A DNA stretch of 64,000 nt from assembly GCF_001038625.1 (NCBI RefSeq), contig NZ_CP011803.1, forward strand, positions 5,332,001 to 5,396,000, in the 5' to 3' direction. The notes under the pieces are model-generated. The model was not told the DNA's origin and searched no databases. It worked only from the letters and a program-made list of their open reading frames with translations. Source of the stretch: Clostridium carboxidivorans P7. GTDB lineage: Bacteria > Bacillota > Clostridia > Clostridiales > Clostridiaceae. The position numbers were made by a program, and so were the translations under genes. Below, piece by piece: positions 8,056 to 16,932 of this stretch. The stretch's first letter is position 1, and each line of letters begins with the position of its first letter.

Positions 8056-9999
8056 ATGAAGAACAAATATTATCCACATCTTGCCAGTCCTATCAAAATT
8101 AACGGAGTTACTTTTAAAAACAGAATTTTTGGTGCGCCTATGTCCAATCCGGAATTAGACGCAGACTGTAATATGAGAAAAGAAGAAATAGCATTCCATG
8201 AAAATCGTGCACGCGGTGGTCTTGCTAGTGTAACCATTGGTCTTGGTATTGTAGATGCTATTGGTCGTACACATACAAAGGAAATAAAACTCTATGACAT
8301 AATGTCTCTCCCTTCACTTAAGGAAGCTGCAAACGCTATGCATCGTCACAATTGTAATGCAGTAATGGAACTTGCACATGGTGGAAAATATGGGAATGCC
8401 CGTGGTCATGGCAATGCTGAGGGCACATTAATTGGCCCTAATGATGAAATAAATCCAGAAGGACTTCAGGTTCGCAGCATGACAGATGAGGATATCTACA
8501 GAGTTGCGGATTGTTTTGCTGAAGGTGCAAAACTGGTGAAAGAAGCTTGCTTTGACATGGTACTTATCCACGGTGGTCATGGATGGCTGCTTGGTCAGTT
8601 CAGCTCTCCAACCATGAATCACAGAACAGATAAATGGGGGGGCAGTCTGGAGAATCGTATGCGTTTTCCACTGCTGGTAATAGAAAAAGTACGTGAAGCT
8701 GTTGGACCTAATTATCCAATTGAATTCCGTATGAGTGGAGCAGAGTATACGAAAGACGGATACACAATCGAAGAAGGCATCGATATGGCCAAAATGCTGG
8801 ATGGGAAGGTCGATATTATCCATGTTTCTGCTGGTATTCATGAAGACCCGGAGGTATTTACACTTACTCACCCATCTATGTTTATTGAACATGGATATAA
8901 TGTATATCTTGCGTCTGAGATTAAAAAGCATGTTAAGACACCAGTTGCTACATTAGGCGGACTAAATGATCCGGACATGATGGAAGAAATTATTGCTTCA
9001 GGAAAAGCAGATATCATACAGGTTGCACGTCAATCACTGGCTGATCCATATTTCCCAGAGAAAGCATTTTCAGGAAATGCAGATGATATTAATCGCTGCT
9101 GCCGCTGCTATACCTGTTTCTTCAATTATTTAACAAATAGAACATTCTGTTGTGCGTTTAACCCGGTTATCGGTAATGAGCTGGAAAATAAGCATGCATT
9201 CCCAGCCACAACGCCAAAGAAGGTTATCGTAGTTGGTGGTGGCTCAGGCGGTATGGAAGCAGCTATTACAGCAGCTCATCGTGGTCATTCTGTTACTCTT
9301 TATGAAAAGAGCAGTGAACTTGGAGGACAGCTTCTTTCTGAACAGTATATTCCTTTTAAGCAGGATATGTTCAACTTTGTAAAAGTATTAAAAGGACGTT
9401 TGGAGAAATCAGGCGTTGAGGTTTGTTTGAATACAGAGCTTACTGCTGAGCAGGCTGCAGCAGAGAATGCTGATGTGATTATTACAGCTATTGGCGCTAA
9501 ACCGATTGTTCCACCAATCCTTGGAATTGATAATGAGAAAGTTGTTGGTCTTGAAGCTCTTCATCAGGCAACTCCTGCACTTGGACAGAAGGTTGTTATC
9601 CTTGGTGGAGGTCTTGTTGGATGTGAATGTGCAATTTATCTGGATAGCCTTGGAAAGGATGTTACAATAGTTGAGATGAAAAGCGACTGGGCAGCAGATT
9701 CTTACTTTATGCACAAAAGTGCAATGGTAAGGGCAATGCGCGGCAGCGATATCAAGATTAATGTAAATACAAAGGCAAAAGCTGTTACAGCTGAAGGACT
9801 TGTCTGTGAAACGACTGATGGTGAAGTTACTTTTGAGGCTGACAGCATTTTATTAGCAGCAGGTATGAAAGCTGACCGTGAAGTTGCAGACAGCTTTTAT
9901 AACGCAGCACCACGTGTATTTGAAACAGGCGACTGTATTAAGCCTGGTCGTGTTGTTGAGGCAGTTACAAACGGATACTATCGTGCACTAGATATTTAA
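8056..9999 (+). CDS. 2-enoate reductase-like NADH:flavin oxidoreductase (OYE family)
   Basis: This 647-residue flavin/Fe-S enzyme has an N-terminal old-yellow-enzyme TIM barrel (about 8-345, FMN; motif HGGHGWLLGQFSSP). A 4Fe-4S cysteine cluster, CCRCYTC followed by a further Cys in FCCAFNP, spans about 350-380. The C-terminal FAD/NAD(P)-binding domain carries VIVVGGGSGGMEAA and VVILGGGLVGCE. The architecture is that of 2-enoate reductase, 2,4-dienoyl-CoA reductase and bile-acid BaiCD/BaiH enzymes, which reduce activated C=C bonds in anaerobes. The substrate is unknown. AAGGAG precedes the ATG. The gene is 15 nt from the dehydrogenase below and divergent from the LysR gene. Base composition is richer in G+C than its surroundings, consistent with acquisition. 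Confidence 0.88.
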   Translation: MKNKYYPHLASPIKINGVTFKNRIFGAPMSNPELDADCNMRKEEIAFHENRARGGLASVTIGLGIVDAIGRTHTKEIKLYDIMSLPSLKEAANAMHRHNCNAVMELAHGGKYGNARGHGNAEGTLIGPNDEINPEGLQVRSMTDEDIYRVADCFAEGAKLVKEACFDMVLIHGGHGWLLGQFSSPTMNHRTDKWGGSLENRMRFPLLVIEKVREAVGPNYPIEFRMSGAEYTKDGYTIEEGIDMAKMLDGKVDIIHVSAGIHEDPEVFTLTHPSMFIEHGYNVYLASEIKKHVKTPVATLGGLNDPDMMEEIIASGKADIIQVARQSLADPYFPEKAFSGNADDINRCCRCYTCFFNYLTNRTFCCAFNPVIGNELENKHAFPATTPKKVIVVGGGSGGMEAAITAAHRGHSVTLYEKSSELGGQLLSEQYIPFKQDMFNFVKVLKGRLEKSGVEVCLNTELTAEQAAAENADVIITAIGAKPIVPPILGIDNEKVVGLEALHQATPALGQKVVILGGGLVGCECAIYLDSLGKDVTIVEMKSDWAADSYFMHKSAMVRAMRGSDIKINVNTKAKAVTAEGLVCETTDGEVTFEADSILLAAGMKADREVADSFYNAAPRVFETGDCIKPGRVVEAVTNGYYRALDI

Positions 10000-10014
10000 A
10001 GAAAGGGGATTATT

Positions 10015-11121
10015 ATGAAAATAAAAGCGGCAGTAGTTCATGAAAAAGGACAAGATTTTAAAATTGAAGAGGTAGAATTAGCACCACCAAAGGCAGATGA
10101 AATACTTGTAAAAATAGTATCAAGTGGTGTTTGTCATACTGATGAAGTTGCAAAATTACAAGTGATTCCGGTACCTTTACCAGCAGTATTTGGACATGAA
10201 GGTTGTGGTATTGTAGAAGAGGTTGGTAGCAGTGTTACTGAGTTTAAAAAGGGTGACCGTGTTGGATTTTCCTTTGGATTTTGTGGACATTGTGAAAACT
10301 GTCTAAGTGCACATCAACATGCATGTGAAAATTTTAATGAAATTAATTTTGGTGGGGTTATGAGTGATGGTACAAAGAGACTTTCACAAAATGGAAAAGA
10401 AATATCTTCATTCTTTGGACAATCCTCCTTTGCAACTTATGCAGTGGTAAATCAAAACAGTGCAATAAAGGTTGATGATGATATAGATCTTGCATTGGTA
10501 GGCCCTCTAGGTTGTGGCATCCAAACAGGTGCAGGTGCTGTATTAAATAGATTAAATCCAAAATTTGGTTCTACCATTGCGGTATTTGGATGTGGAACTG
10601 TAGGAATGAGTGCTATTATGGCAGCTAAAATTACAGGATGTTCAAAAATTATTGCAGTAGGAGGAAATCCAAGCAGTTTAGAACTTGCAAAAGAGCTTGG
10701 AGCAACTCATACTATAAACAGAAAAGAAACTGATGATATAGTTTGTGAAATTAAGAAGATCACAAATGGAGGATGCCACTATGCAATTGATACTACTGGA
10801 GTTGGTGATTTTGTAAAGAAAGCTCTTGCTTGTGTTCGTTTCTTAGGTACTGCAGTAGTGTTAGGAGCAACTGGAGATTTGACCATTAATGTACAAGAAG
10901 AATTAATGGGTGAAGCAAAATCTTTAATTGGGATTGTAGAAGGTGATTCTATTCCAAAGTTATTTATTCCTCAATTAATTCAATACTATAAAGAAGGTAA
11001 ATTTCCATTTGATAAATTAATTAAATTCTATGATTTTGAAGATATTGACAAAGCCTTTGAAGACTCTCACAATGGTAAAGTTATTAAAGCTGTATTAAGA
11101 ATAAATGATTGTACAATGTAG
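10015..11121 (+). CDS. Zinc-dependent alcohol dehydrogenase (aryl/benzyl type)
   Basis: The 368-residue medium-chain dehydrogenase has the catalytic zinc ligands C-H in SGVCHTDE (about 38-43), GHEGCGIVEEVG (about 63-74) and the later Cys in LGCGIQTGAG. The structural zinc set is CGHCENCLSAHQHAC (about 93-107), and the NAD-binding segment is VFGCGTVGMSAI (about 190-201). It most resembles class-III/aryl-alcohol dehydrogenases. With the upstream enoate reductase it could form a short reductive path (C=C then aldehyde/alcohol), which is an inference from proximity. It has a more AT-rich composition than the flavoenzyme, so the two may have different origins. A terminator follows at 11157. Confidence 0.9.
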   Translation: MKIKAAVVHEKGQDFKIEEVELAPPKADEILVKIVSSGVCHTDEVAKLQVIPVPLPAVFGHEGCGIVEEVGSSVTEFKKGDRVGFSFGFCGHCENCLSAHQHACENFNEINFGGVMSDGTKRLSQNGKEISSFFGQSSFATYAVVNQNSAIKVDDDIDLALVGPLGCGIQTGAGAVLNRLNPKFGSTIAVFGCGTVGMSAIMAAKITGCSKIIAVGGNPSSLELAKELGATHTINRKETDDIVCEIKKITNGGCHYAIDTTGVGDFVKKALACVRFLGTAVVLGATGDLTINVQEELMGEAKSLIGIVEGDSIPKLFIPQLIQYYKEGKFPFDKLIKFYDFEDIDKAFEDSHNGKVIKAVLRINDCTM

Positions 11122-11156
11122 ATTTTATAGAATATTTAATATTAATTTTAAGATAG

Positions 11157-11192
11157 AACTAGCGTATTATGATTTATAATAAGCTAGTTTTT
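11157..11192 (+). terminator. Terminator after alcohol dehydrogenase
   Basis: AACTAGC and GCTAGTT arms, with an inner ATTAT/ATAAT pairing, are followed by TTTTTTATT. Confidence 0.75.
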
Positions 11193-11230
11193 TATTGCTG
11201 AAAGTTAGAATGAAGAGGTGATAGAATTAT

Positions 11231-11319
11231 ATGCATACTAAATAATAAAATTATTAGAGGAAATTTTATTATTTAGTACCCTAGGGGTCATTATAAAAAC
11301 TGGAAATTTATGTTTGCTA
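11231..11319 (-). repeat. Cloverleaf repeat, variant D (copy R6)
   Basis: Read on the minus strand it begins TAGCAAAC, with the first hairpin and a GACCCC/AGGGT centre. The third arm is replaced by an unrelated perfect 17-bp hairpin (TACTAAATAATAAAATT, 11236-11252, pairing with 11262-11278). The closing 3' arm is degenerate. It matches copy R5 (30273-30360) in having GTAC at the junction to a longer, copy-specific hairpin. Confidence 0.65.
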
Positions 11320-11695
11320 ATTGCATACAATAGCTGGTATAGAAAAATTTATAGATCAGGATTTAGTAGCTTATAAAATAACTTATGAATCTTAAAAATT
11401 CAATATTATTTGACAATAAAAATAACATGAATTTTTTGATTCTTATATTTTGCAAAAAATGTAGGAAAATTCAGGAAAATGACATATTTGCGTTGACAAA
11501 GACAAATATTAACATTATAATTTTAAATAACAATATAAGTATCTATTTACTTTATTTAAAATATATTGAGTATTCTTAAGCATTTCTTTAGGGTTCCTCA
11601 TTTTAGAATTTTAATTGTCTGAATTTATTGAATATAATAAATAGAACAAAAAATGATGAAATATAAAAACTTAGTGAAAGAAGGGAGCTGGTATT
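11320..11695. other. AT-rich gap upstream of chemoreceptor
   Basis: No supported gene. A 64-codon open frame in this gap is made of AT-rich filler with no ribosome site and is not called. Confidence 0.4.
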
Positions 11696-13762
11696 ATGAA
11701 TAAAAAGGCTATTGGAATAAAGGGAAGGATTTTACTATCTTCAATGGTAGTTCTTTTGATAACCTTAGTAAGTATTAGTAGTATTCTAATTTATGAAATT
11801 AATAAAAAGTCTCATGAAGATTATTTTGCTAATTCTAAAGAACAAATGAAGATCGTTTCTCAAGCAATTAACATTTTTTATGATCAAATTGACAAAAATA
11901 TTGATATGCTAACAACAAATCCATCAGTAATGATGGCTGATAACAGTATTACAACCTATAAAAATACAACTCAAGATACTCCAATGAAACCTTCAGCTAA
12001 AGCAGGAATTGAACAGGAAATTTATAAAGTGTTCGAGCAATATGCAAACAGCCATAAAGGTACAAGCTATGTGTATTTAGGAACAGAAGATGGGGGATAT
12101 ATACAATGGCCGGAAGAGAGTCTACCAGCAGGATTTGATCCTTCAAAAAGACCTTGGTTTAATGATGCAATGAATAAAAAGGGAAGTGTTATTAGAACAG
12201 CTCCATACAGTTATAAGTCCCAACTGCTTACAAGTAATGCTCGTACAATTACTGATAAAAATGGGAAAATTATAGGTGCCATAGGAATAGACGTACAGCA
12301 AACTAATATTAGCGATATGTTAAATAAAATGAAAATTGGTAAAACAGGATATTCAATGATTGTACATAGTAATGGTCTTATAATGGCAGATGGAAAAAAT
12401 CCTAAAAACAATTTTAAAAAGGTTGGAGAAGTTGGTATTAACGGATTAGATAAGCTTCTAGCTAAAGATCTAAAATCATTTGATGTTGTTGTTGATGGCG
12501 AAAAGTATATTGTTAATCCTTATAAAGTAGAAGGAACTGATTGGATACTAGCATCATTTATGACAGAAAAAGAGTTAGGAGCTGGTGCAAAAGAAATAGT
12601 AAATATAATGATATTTTCTGCAGGGGCCATGTTAATATTGGCAACTATTTTATTTAATTTTCTTTCCAGTAGTATAACAAAACCTATCTTAGCAGTAACA
12701 AAGAGAGTACAAGATTTTGCTAATTTGGATTTTTCAGTAGATGAAAAGGCAGACACACTAAAATACTTAAACAGGAAAGATGAAGCAGGAGATATGATAA
12801 GAGCCTTTGTAAGTATGAGAGAGAATGTATCAGAATTCATTGTGAAAACTGCACATTCAACAGAAAAGGTTGCAGCTTCATCGGAAGAATTAACTGCTAC
12901 TTCGGAGCAAGCAGCTACTGCATCAAATGAAGTAAGTAAGGCTATTGAGGAAATCGCAAAAGGAGCTACTGATCAAGCTAAAGATACTCAGATGGCAGCC
13001 CATAATGTAGAAGATTTAGGTAATTTATTAGAACAAGATTTAAATTATATTGAAGAATTGAATGTTGCGGCAGTTGAAATTGAAAGGCAAAAATCAGAAG
13101 GTTTTTTAATTTTGAAAGAACTTGTTGAAAAAACTAAGAAAAATAATGATTCTGCAAACAATGTTTACCATATTATCATGAGTAACAATGAAAGTGCAGA
13201 AAAAATTGAAAATGCTAGTACTATGATTCAAAGTATTGCAGACCAGACAAATCTTTTAGCTTTAAATGCTGCAATAGAAGCAGCAAGAGCTGGAGACGCA
13301 GGTAAAGGCTTTGCAGTTGTTGCTGATGAAATAAGAAAGCTTGCAGAACAATCAAATAACTTTACAAATGACATTAAAACAGTAATAACTGGGTTAAAGA
13401 TAAAATCACAAAATGCAGTTGATTTGATGCAGCAAACTAAGCAGATAATTGAGGAACAAGCTTCTAGTGTTGGAGAAACTGAAGGAAAATTTGAAGGGAT
13501 AGCAGAAGCAATAGATTCTATAAAATCTGTAGTTAATAAACTTAATAATTCTGCCAATTTAATGACAGAAAATAAAAACAAAATCATTGAATTAACTCAA
13601 AATTTATCTGCAATCTCTGAAGAGAATGCTGCTGGAACAGAACAAGCATCATCATCTATGCAAGAACAAGTCAATACAATTGAACAAATTGCCATAGCAG
13701 GAGAGAGCTTAGCTACAATCTCAGAAGAATTAAGAGTGTTAGTAGACAAATTTAAAGTCTAG
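11696..13762 (+). CDS. Methyl-accepting chemotaxis protein
   Basis: This 688-residue membrane chemoreceptor has an N-terminal membrane helix (about 12-32) and an extracellular dCache-type sensor (about 38-285, with the motif YVYLGTEDGGYIQWP and the second half NISDMLNKMKIGKTGYSMI). A second helix (about 300-322), a HAMP domain and a long cytoplasmic signalling coiled coil follow. The hairpin tip reads AARAGDAGKGFAVVADE and is diagnostic. The ligand is unknown; dCache receptors commonly sense amino acids or organic acids. GGGAG precedes the ATG. It is a single-gene unit closed by the terminator at 13772. Confidence 0.95.
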   Translation: MNKKAIGIKGRILLSSMVVLLITLVSISSILIYEINKKSHEDYFANSKEQMKIVSQAINIFYDQIDKNIDMLTTNPSVMMADNSITTYKNTTQDTPMKPSAKAGIEQEIYKVFEQYANSHKGTSYVYLGTEDGGYIQWPEESLPAGFDPSKRPWFNDAMNKKGSVIRTAPYSYKSQLLTSNARTITDKNGKIIGAIGIDVQQTNISDMLNKMKIGKTGYSMIVHSNGLIMADGKNPKNNFKKVGEVGINGLDKLLAKDLKSFDVVVDGEKYIVNPYKVEGTDWILASFMTEKELGAGAKEIVNIMIFSAGAMLILATILFNFLSSSITKPILAVTKRVQDFANLDFSVDEKADTLKYLNRKDEAGDMIRAFVSMRENVSEFIVKTAHSTEKVAASSEELTATSEQAATASNEVSKAIEEIAKGATDQAKDTQMAAHNVEDLGNLLEQDLNYIEELNVAAVEIERQKSEGFLILKELVEKTKKNNDSANNVYHIIMSNNESAEKIENASTMIQSIADQTNLLALNAAIEAARAGDAGKGFAVVADEIRKLAEQSNNFTNDIKTVITGLKIKSQNAVDLMQQTKQIIEEQASSVGETEGKFEGIAEAIDSIKSVVNKLNNSANLMTENKNKIIELTQNLSAISEENAAGTEQASSSMQEQVNTIEQIAIAGESLATISEELRVLVDKFKV

Positions 13763-13771
13763 TTAAAAAGG

Positions 13772-13811
13772 GTGTACCTGTATTTTTTCAAATGCAGGTA
13801 CACTTTTTTAC
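13772..13811 (+). terminator. Terminator after chemoreceptor
   Basis: GTGTACCTG and CAGGTACAC arms are followed by TTTTTTA. Confidence 0.85.
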
Positions 13812-13914
13812 TTAATACTTTGTTTATCTAAAATATAGTTTAAAAAGTCATCATTATCATTAAAAATAATAATTCATTTGGAGCAGACATTATGAAAAGG
13901 ATAGGTAAATAATT

Positions 13915-14097
13915 ATGAATATAGGAGCTTTAGAAAATAGACTAGGAATTAATGGCTTTAAATATCCGGAATCATTTGTAAAAGATATAGAATTAAACTT
14001 ATTAGACTTTGGTTTATGGTATATAATAGATGAAGAAAGAGTATTAAACAGGTTAAAAAGGCCTGGAATGAAGGTATTAAATTTTTCTAATATATAG
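13915..14097 (+). CDS. Small hypothetical protein
   Basis: The 60-residue frame starts MNIGALENRLGING and contains KYPESFVKDIELNLLDFGLW. Composition is protein-like, and it ends 14 nt before the deformylase paralogue, suggesting co-transcription. The ribosome site is weak (AGGATAGG, rather far from the ATG). The YPESF and LDFGLWYIIDEE segments faintly recall SMI1/KNR4-type proteins, but this is too short to assign. Confidence 0.55.
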   Translation: MNIGALENRLGINGFKYPESFVKDIELNLLDFGLWYIIDEERVLNRLKRPGMKVLNFSNI

Positions 14098-14111
14098 TTG
14101 AGGTGCGAATT

Positions 14112-14522
14112 ATGATAAAACCAATTGTAAAAGATGTATTGTTTTTAGGACAAAAATCAGAAAAGGCAACTAAAGATGATATGGCAGTAGTTGATGATTT
14201 AATGGATACATTAAAAGCGAACTTACAGAATTGTGTTGGACTTGCTGGTAATATGATTGGAGTAAAAAAGCGCATATTGGTATTTACTGTAGCGAACCTT
14301 ATTGTGCCTATGATAAATCCAGTTATATTAAAGAAGGAAAAGCCTTATGAAACAGAAGAGAGTTGTTTATCTTTAATTGGCGTTAGAAAAACAAAAAGAT
14401 ATGAAATGATAGAGGTAGAATATCTTGATAGAAATTTTAAGAGTCAAAAGCAAGTGTTTACTGGATTTACAGCACAAATAATTCAACATGAAATGGATCA
14501 TTTTGAAGGTATAATAATCTAA
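14112..14522 (+). CDS. def: Peptide deformylase-like protein
   Basis: The 136-residue metallohydrolase removes formyl groups from nascent proteins. All three family motifs are present but variant. Motif 1 is GLAGNMIG (usual GxGLAAxQ, the Gln replaced by Met). Motif 2 is EESCLS (usual EGCLS) and supplies the metal-binding Cys. Motif 3 is QHEMDHFEG with both His ligands and the catalytic Glu. I chose ATG 14112, 7 nt after TGAGGTG, over an in-frame GTG at 14103. It is shorter than typical Def1. The Gln-to-Met change at the oxyanion-hole position suggests a secondary paralogue with altered activity. Confidence 0.85.
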   Translation: MIKPIVKDVLFLGQKSEKATKDDMAVVDDLMDTLKANLQNCVGLAGNMIGVKKRILVFTVANLIVPMINPVILKKEKPYETEESCLSLIGVRKTKRYEMIEVEYLDRNFKSQKQVFTGFTAQIIQHEMDHFEGIII

Positions 14523-14543
14523 TTGAATAATTAAAGAGTTATA

Positions 14544-14580
14544 AATATCCTAGGAGTAGAAAAATTCCTAGGATATTTTT
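14544..14580 (+). terminator. Terminator after deformylase paralogue
   Basis: AATATCCTAGGA and TCCTAGGATATT arms (12 bp, perfect) run into TTTTT. Confidence 0.85.
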
Positions 14581-14612
14581 ATAGATGATAAAATTATAAA
14601 AGTAGGATACCA

Positions 14613-14641
14613 TTGACAAAGTAAAAAGATAAATATATAAT
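14613..14641 (+). promoter_or_regulatory. Promoter of the MFS-TetR operon
   Basis: Consensus TTGACA (14613-14618), exactly 17 nt spacing, then TATAAT (14636-14641). The transcription start would fall just before the palindromic operators, so repression by the TetR protein is expected. Confidence 0.85.
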
Positions 14642-14657
14642 AGTTTACACTAAGTAG

Positions 14658-14695
14658 ATGATTTACAATATGTAAATCATTTACGCAATGTAAAT
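14658..14695. promoter_or_regulatory. Overlapping palindromic operators for TetR regulator
   Basis: ATGATTTACA and TGTAAATCAT form a perfect 10-bp inverted repeat with a 3-nt spacer (14658-14680). A second repeat, ATTTAC-gcaat-GTAAAT (14679-14695), overlaps its end. Both lie between the promoter and the MFS start. The likely ligand is the regulator at 15902. Confidence 0.75.
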
Positions 14696-14709
14696 TAGGA
14701 GTGATAACT

Positions 14710-15909
14710 ATGGAAAATTCGTATTTTAAAAAACTACCTTTATTTATTTTGATGATAAATTTATTTATAGCTCTATTGGGACAGGGGATGGTTATACCAA
14801 TTTTACCTGAATACCTAAAACAATTTAATGCTGCCGGGAGTGCAGCAGGGTACTTGGTGGCTGCCTTTGGAGCGGCTCAATTCCTATTCTCACCTATAGG
14901 TGGGAGGCTTTCAGACAGATATGGAAGAAAAATAATGATTTTCTCTGGTATGATTCTTACTGTTATATCTGATTTTATATTTGCAGTTTCTCCTTATCTA
15001 ATGCTATTATATATAGCAAGGTTTATAGGAGGAATTGGTTTAGGAATAATGATTCCATCAGTTCTAGCATATGTGTCAGATGTGACTTCAAAAGATACCC
15101 GAGCAAAAGGTATGGGTTACTTAAGTGCTGCTATGAATTTAGGTATGGTGTTAGGCCCAGGAATAGGCGGAATGATAGCTAATTTTGGAATAAGAGTTCC
15201 TTATTTTTTTGCAGCAGCTTTAGGAATAGCTTCTACATTGTTAACATTAATACTTCCAGAAACTTTGCCTATAGAAAAAAGAACTGCATCAAAAGGATCT
15301 GAGCAGCAGGAATCTATTGTAGAACAACTTGTTAAGTCTGCTCATACTTCTTATTTTAGATATTTGATTCTCATTTTTATTATGACTTTTGGTTTAGTAA
15401 ACTATGAAACTGTTTATTCGCTGTTTGTAGAGCATAAGTATGGATTCACCACTCAACAAGTTTCTGTACTAATAACTCTTGGAGCAGCCATTGGTATTAT
15501 TGTACAGGTATGGCTTATAGATAAGGTAATAAAGCGTTATGGAGAATACAAAACCATAAGATTTTCCTTAGTTATGGCTGCTATTGCACTTGTATTGATG
15601 CTATTAAAAGTAAACTTTATATATCTTATACTAGTTTCATCAGTATTCTTTACCTTTAACTCATTACTTAGACCAACAGTAAATACTATGCTTTCAAAAG
15701 AGGCAGGGGATCAGCAAGGCTTTGTATCAGGACTTAATAATATGTATACAAGTTTAGGTAATATAATAGGCCCAATATTGGCTGGAAACTTATTTGACAA
15801 ACAGATAAATTTGCCTTATATTTTAGGTGCTTTTATTCTTTTGATAACAACATGTCTAGTGAGAAAAGAAAGTAAAATGCAAAATAACGAGGTAATTATA
15901 AATGAGTGA
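14710..15909 (+). CDS. MFS multidrug efflux transporter (12-TM)
   Basis: The 399-residue major-facilitator drug/proton antiporter has 12 hydrophobic segments. The motif-A loop is GGRLSDRYGRKI between helices 2 and 3, and the motif-C antiporter signature lies in LGPGIGGMIA of helix 5. I chose ATG 14710 after AGGAGTG rather than the in-frame GTG inside that site. The first gene of an operon with the TetR regulator (8-nt overlap), it is preceded by a strong, operator-covered promoter, so it is a drug-inducible pump. The substrate is unknown. Confidence 0.88.
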   Translation: MENSYFKKLPLFILMINLFIALLGQGMVIPILPEYLKQFNAAGSAAGYLVAAFGAAQFLFSPIGGRLSDRYGRKIMIFSGMILTVISDFIFAVSPYLMLLYIARFIGGIGLGIMIPSVLAYVSDVTSKDTRAKGMGYLSAAMNLGMVLGPGIGGMIANFGIRVPYFFAAALGIASTLLTLILPETLPIEKRTASKGSEQQESIVEQLVKSAHTSYFRYLILIFIMTFGLVNYETVYSLFVEHKYGFTTQQVSVLITLGAAIGIIVQVWLIDKVIKRYGEYKTIRFSLVMAAIALVLMLLKVNFIYLILVSSVFFTFNSLLRPTVNTMLSKEAGDQQGFVSGLNNMYTSLGNIIGPILAGNLFDKQINLPYILGAFILLITTCLVRKESKMQNNEVIINE

Positions 15910-16552
15910 TAATTGGCATGAAAAAGTAAAAAATAAAAATAGAGATGAAATAATTTCAGCAGGAAAAGAGTTGTTTTTAAAATATAATTTCCTTAATGTT
16001 AATATTAAGGATTTATGTACACTTGCAGGAGTCAGCAGAGTTACATTCTATAAATATTTTGATTCAATTGAAGAACTCATATTCGAGATTCATGTAGATA
16101 TTTTAAATAATATGAAACAATGGATAAAGTCAGTTGATAAGTTAGATGCTAGTGGCATAGAGAGGCTTAGATTGATACTGAACGCATGGGTGGATTTTGG
16201 AAAACAGAACAAGGATCAGATGAAGTTTATTATCTTATTTGATCTTTATTATGAGTGCTATAACCCTAATGAGGCTTTGAAACTAAGGCGAGAAAATTTC
16301 TTAAGTAAAGAAATAAATGATCATTTTCTTAACTCAGTTATTAACACTGGAATTAAGGATAGATCACTAAGGGGAGATTTAGACGTTATTAAAACCGGAT
16401 GTTATATCTTTTCAACAATTATGGGTGTGCTGCAAAGAATGAGTTCTACTGCATTGCTTTATGAAAATCAAGATACGATATTTGAGGAAGTTGCACAGTC
16501 AGTTGTGGAGAGTATTTTAAATTATATCAAAAATAATGATTCTACAGTATAA
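15902..16552 (+). CDS. TetR-family transcriptional regulator
   Basis: The 216-residue protein has an N-terminal TetR HTH (about 12-58: LFLKYNFLNVNIKDLC, AGVSRVTFYKYFDSIEELI) and a helical ligand-binding C-terminal domain. The start overlaps the MFS gene by 8 nt with an upstream GAGG. It probably represses its own operon through the palindromes at 14658-14695. Confidence 0.9.
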   Translation: MSDNWHEKVKNKNRDEIISAGKELFLKYNFLNVNIKDLCTLAGVSRVTFYKYFDSIEELIFEIHVDILNNMKQWIKSVDKLDASGIERLRLILNAWVDFGKQNKDQMKFIILFDLYYECYNPNEALKLRRENFLSKEINDHFLNSVINTGIKDRSLRGDLDVIKTGCYIFSTIMGVLQRMSSTALLYENQDTIFEEVAQSVVESILNYIKNNDSTV

Positions 16553-16651
16553 AATTATATATTTTTAAGCAATAATTTTTATGAGAGGACAATTGACAAA
16601 GGACAGTGAAGGAGAGTTTTCTTCCTTACGGCAGAAAACTAAATTTATCTT

Positions 16652-16690
16652 TTAGGCTTGTTTTGCTAAGGCAAAACAAGCCTAATCTAT
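16652..16690 (+). terminator. Strong palindrome, terminator of the MFS-TetR operon
   Basis: TTAGGCTTGTTTTGC and GCAAAACAAGCCTAA are perfect 15-bp arms around TAAG. The T tract is short, so it may instead be a bidirectional or processing hairpin. Confidence 0.6.
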
Positions 16691-16842
16691 ATAAATTAAA
16701 GATTTTTCATAGTATAGCGGAGAAAAATCCTCCTTGTGAACTCACTGATTTCAGCTAGTGTAGTGGTAAATGTCTTTGGATTTATCGATAAAATAGTATA
16801 ATATAAATATAGAATGCTGTTCGAGAAAATAAAATGTACTAC

Positions 16843-16932
16843 ATGACAACAAGACAAGCCTATGAAATTTGGGATATTTCTCAAAGATGCGAAGAATCCT
16901 GTTTACAGGCGAAGAAAGGAGTTTCGAAATGA
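16843..16932 (+). pseudogene. Remnant of a small excisionase/HTH-like protein
   Basis: A 29-codon frame (MTTRQAYEIWDISQRCEESC...) resembles the first part of small excisionase-like HTH proteins, and its tail overlaps the response-regulator start as ATGA. No good ribosome site is visible. It may be a leader peptide coupling translation to the regulator, or a truncated gene. The call is speculative. Confidence 0.3.

Noticed and set aside
11385..11579. 64-codon open frame between dehydrogenase and chemoreceptor
   Set aside because: Asn/Ile-rich, AT-driven composition, no ribosome site and no domain-like pattern.
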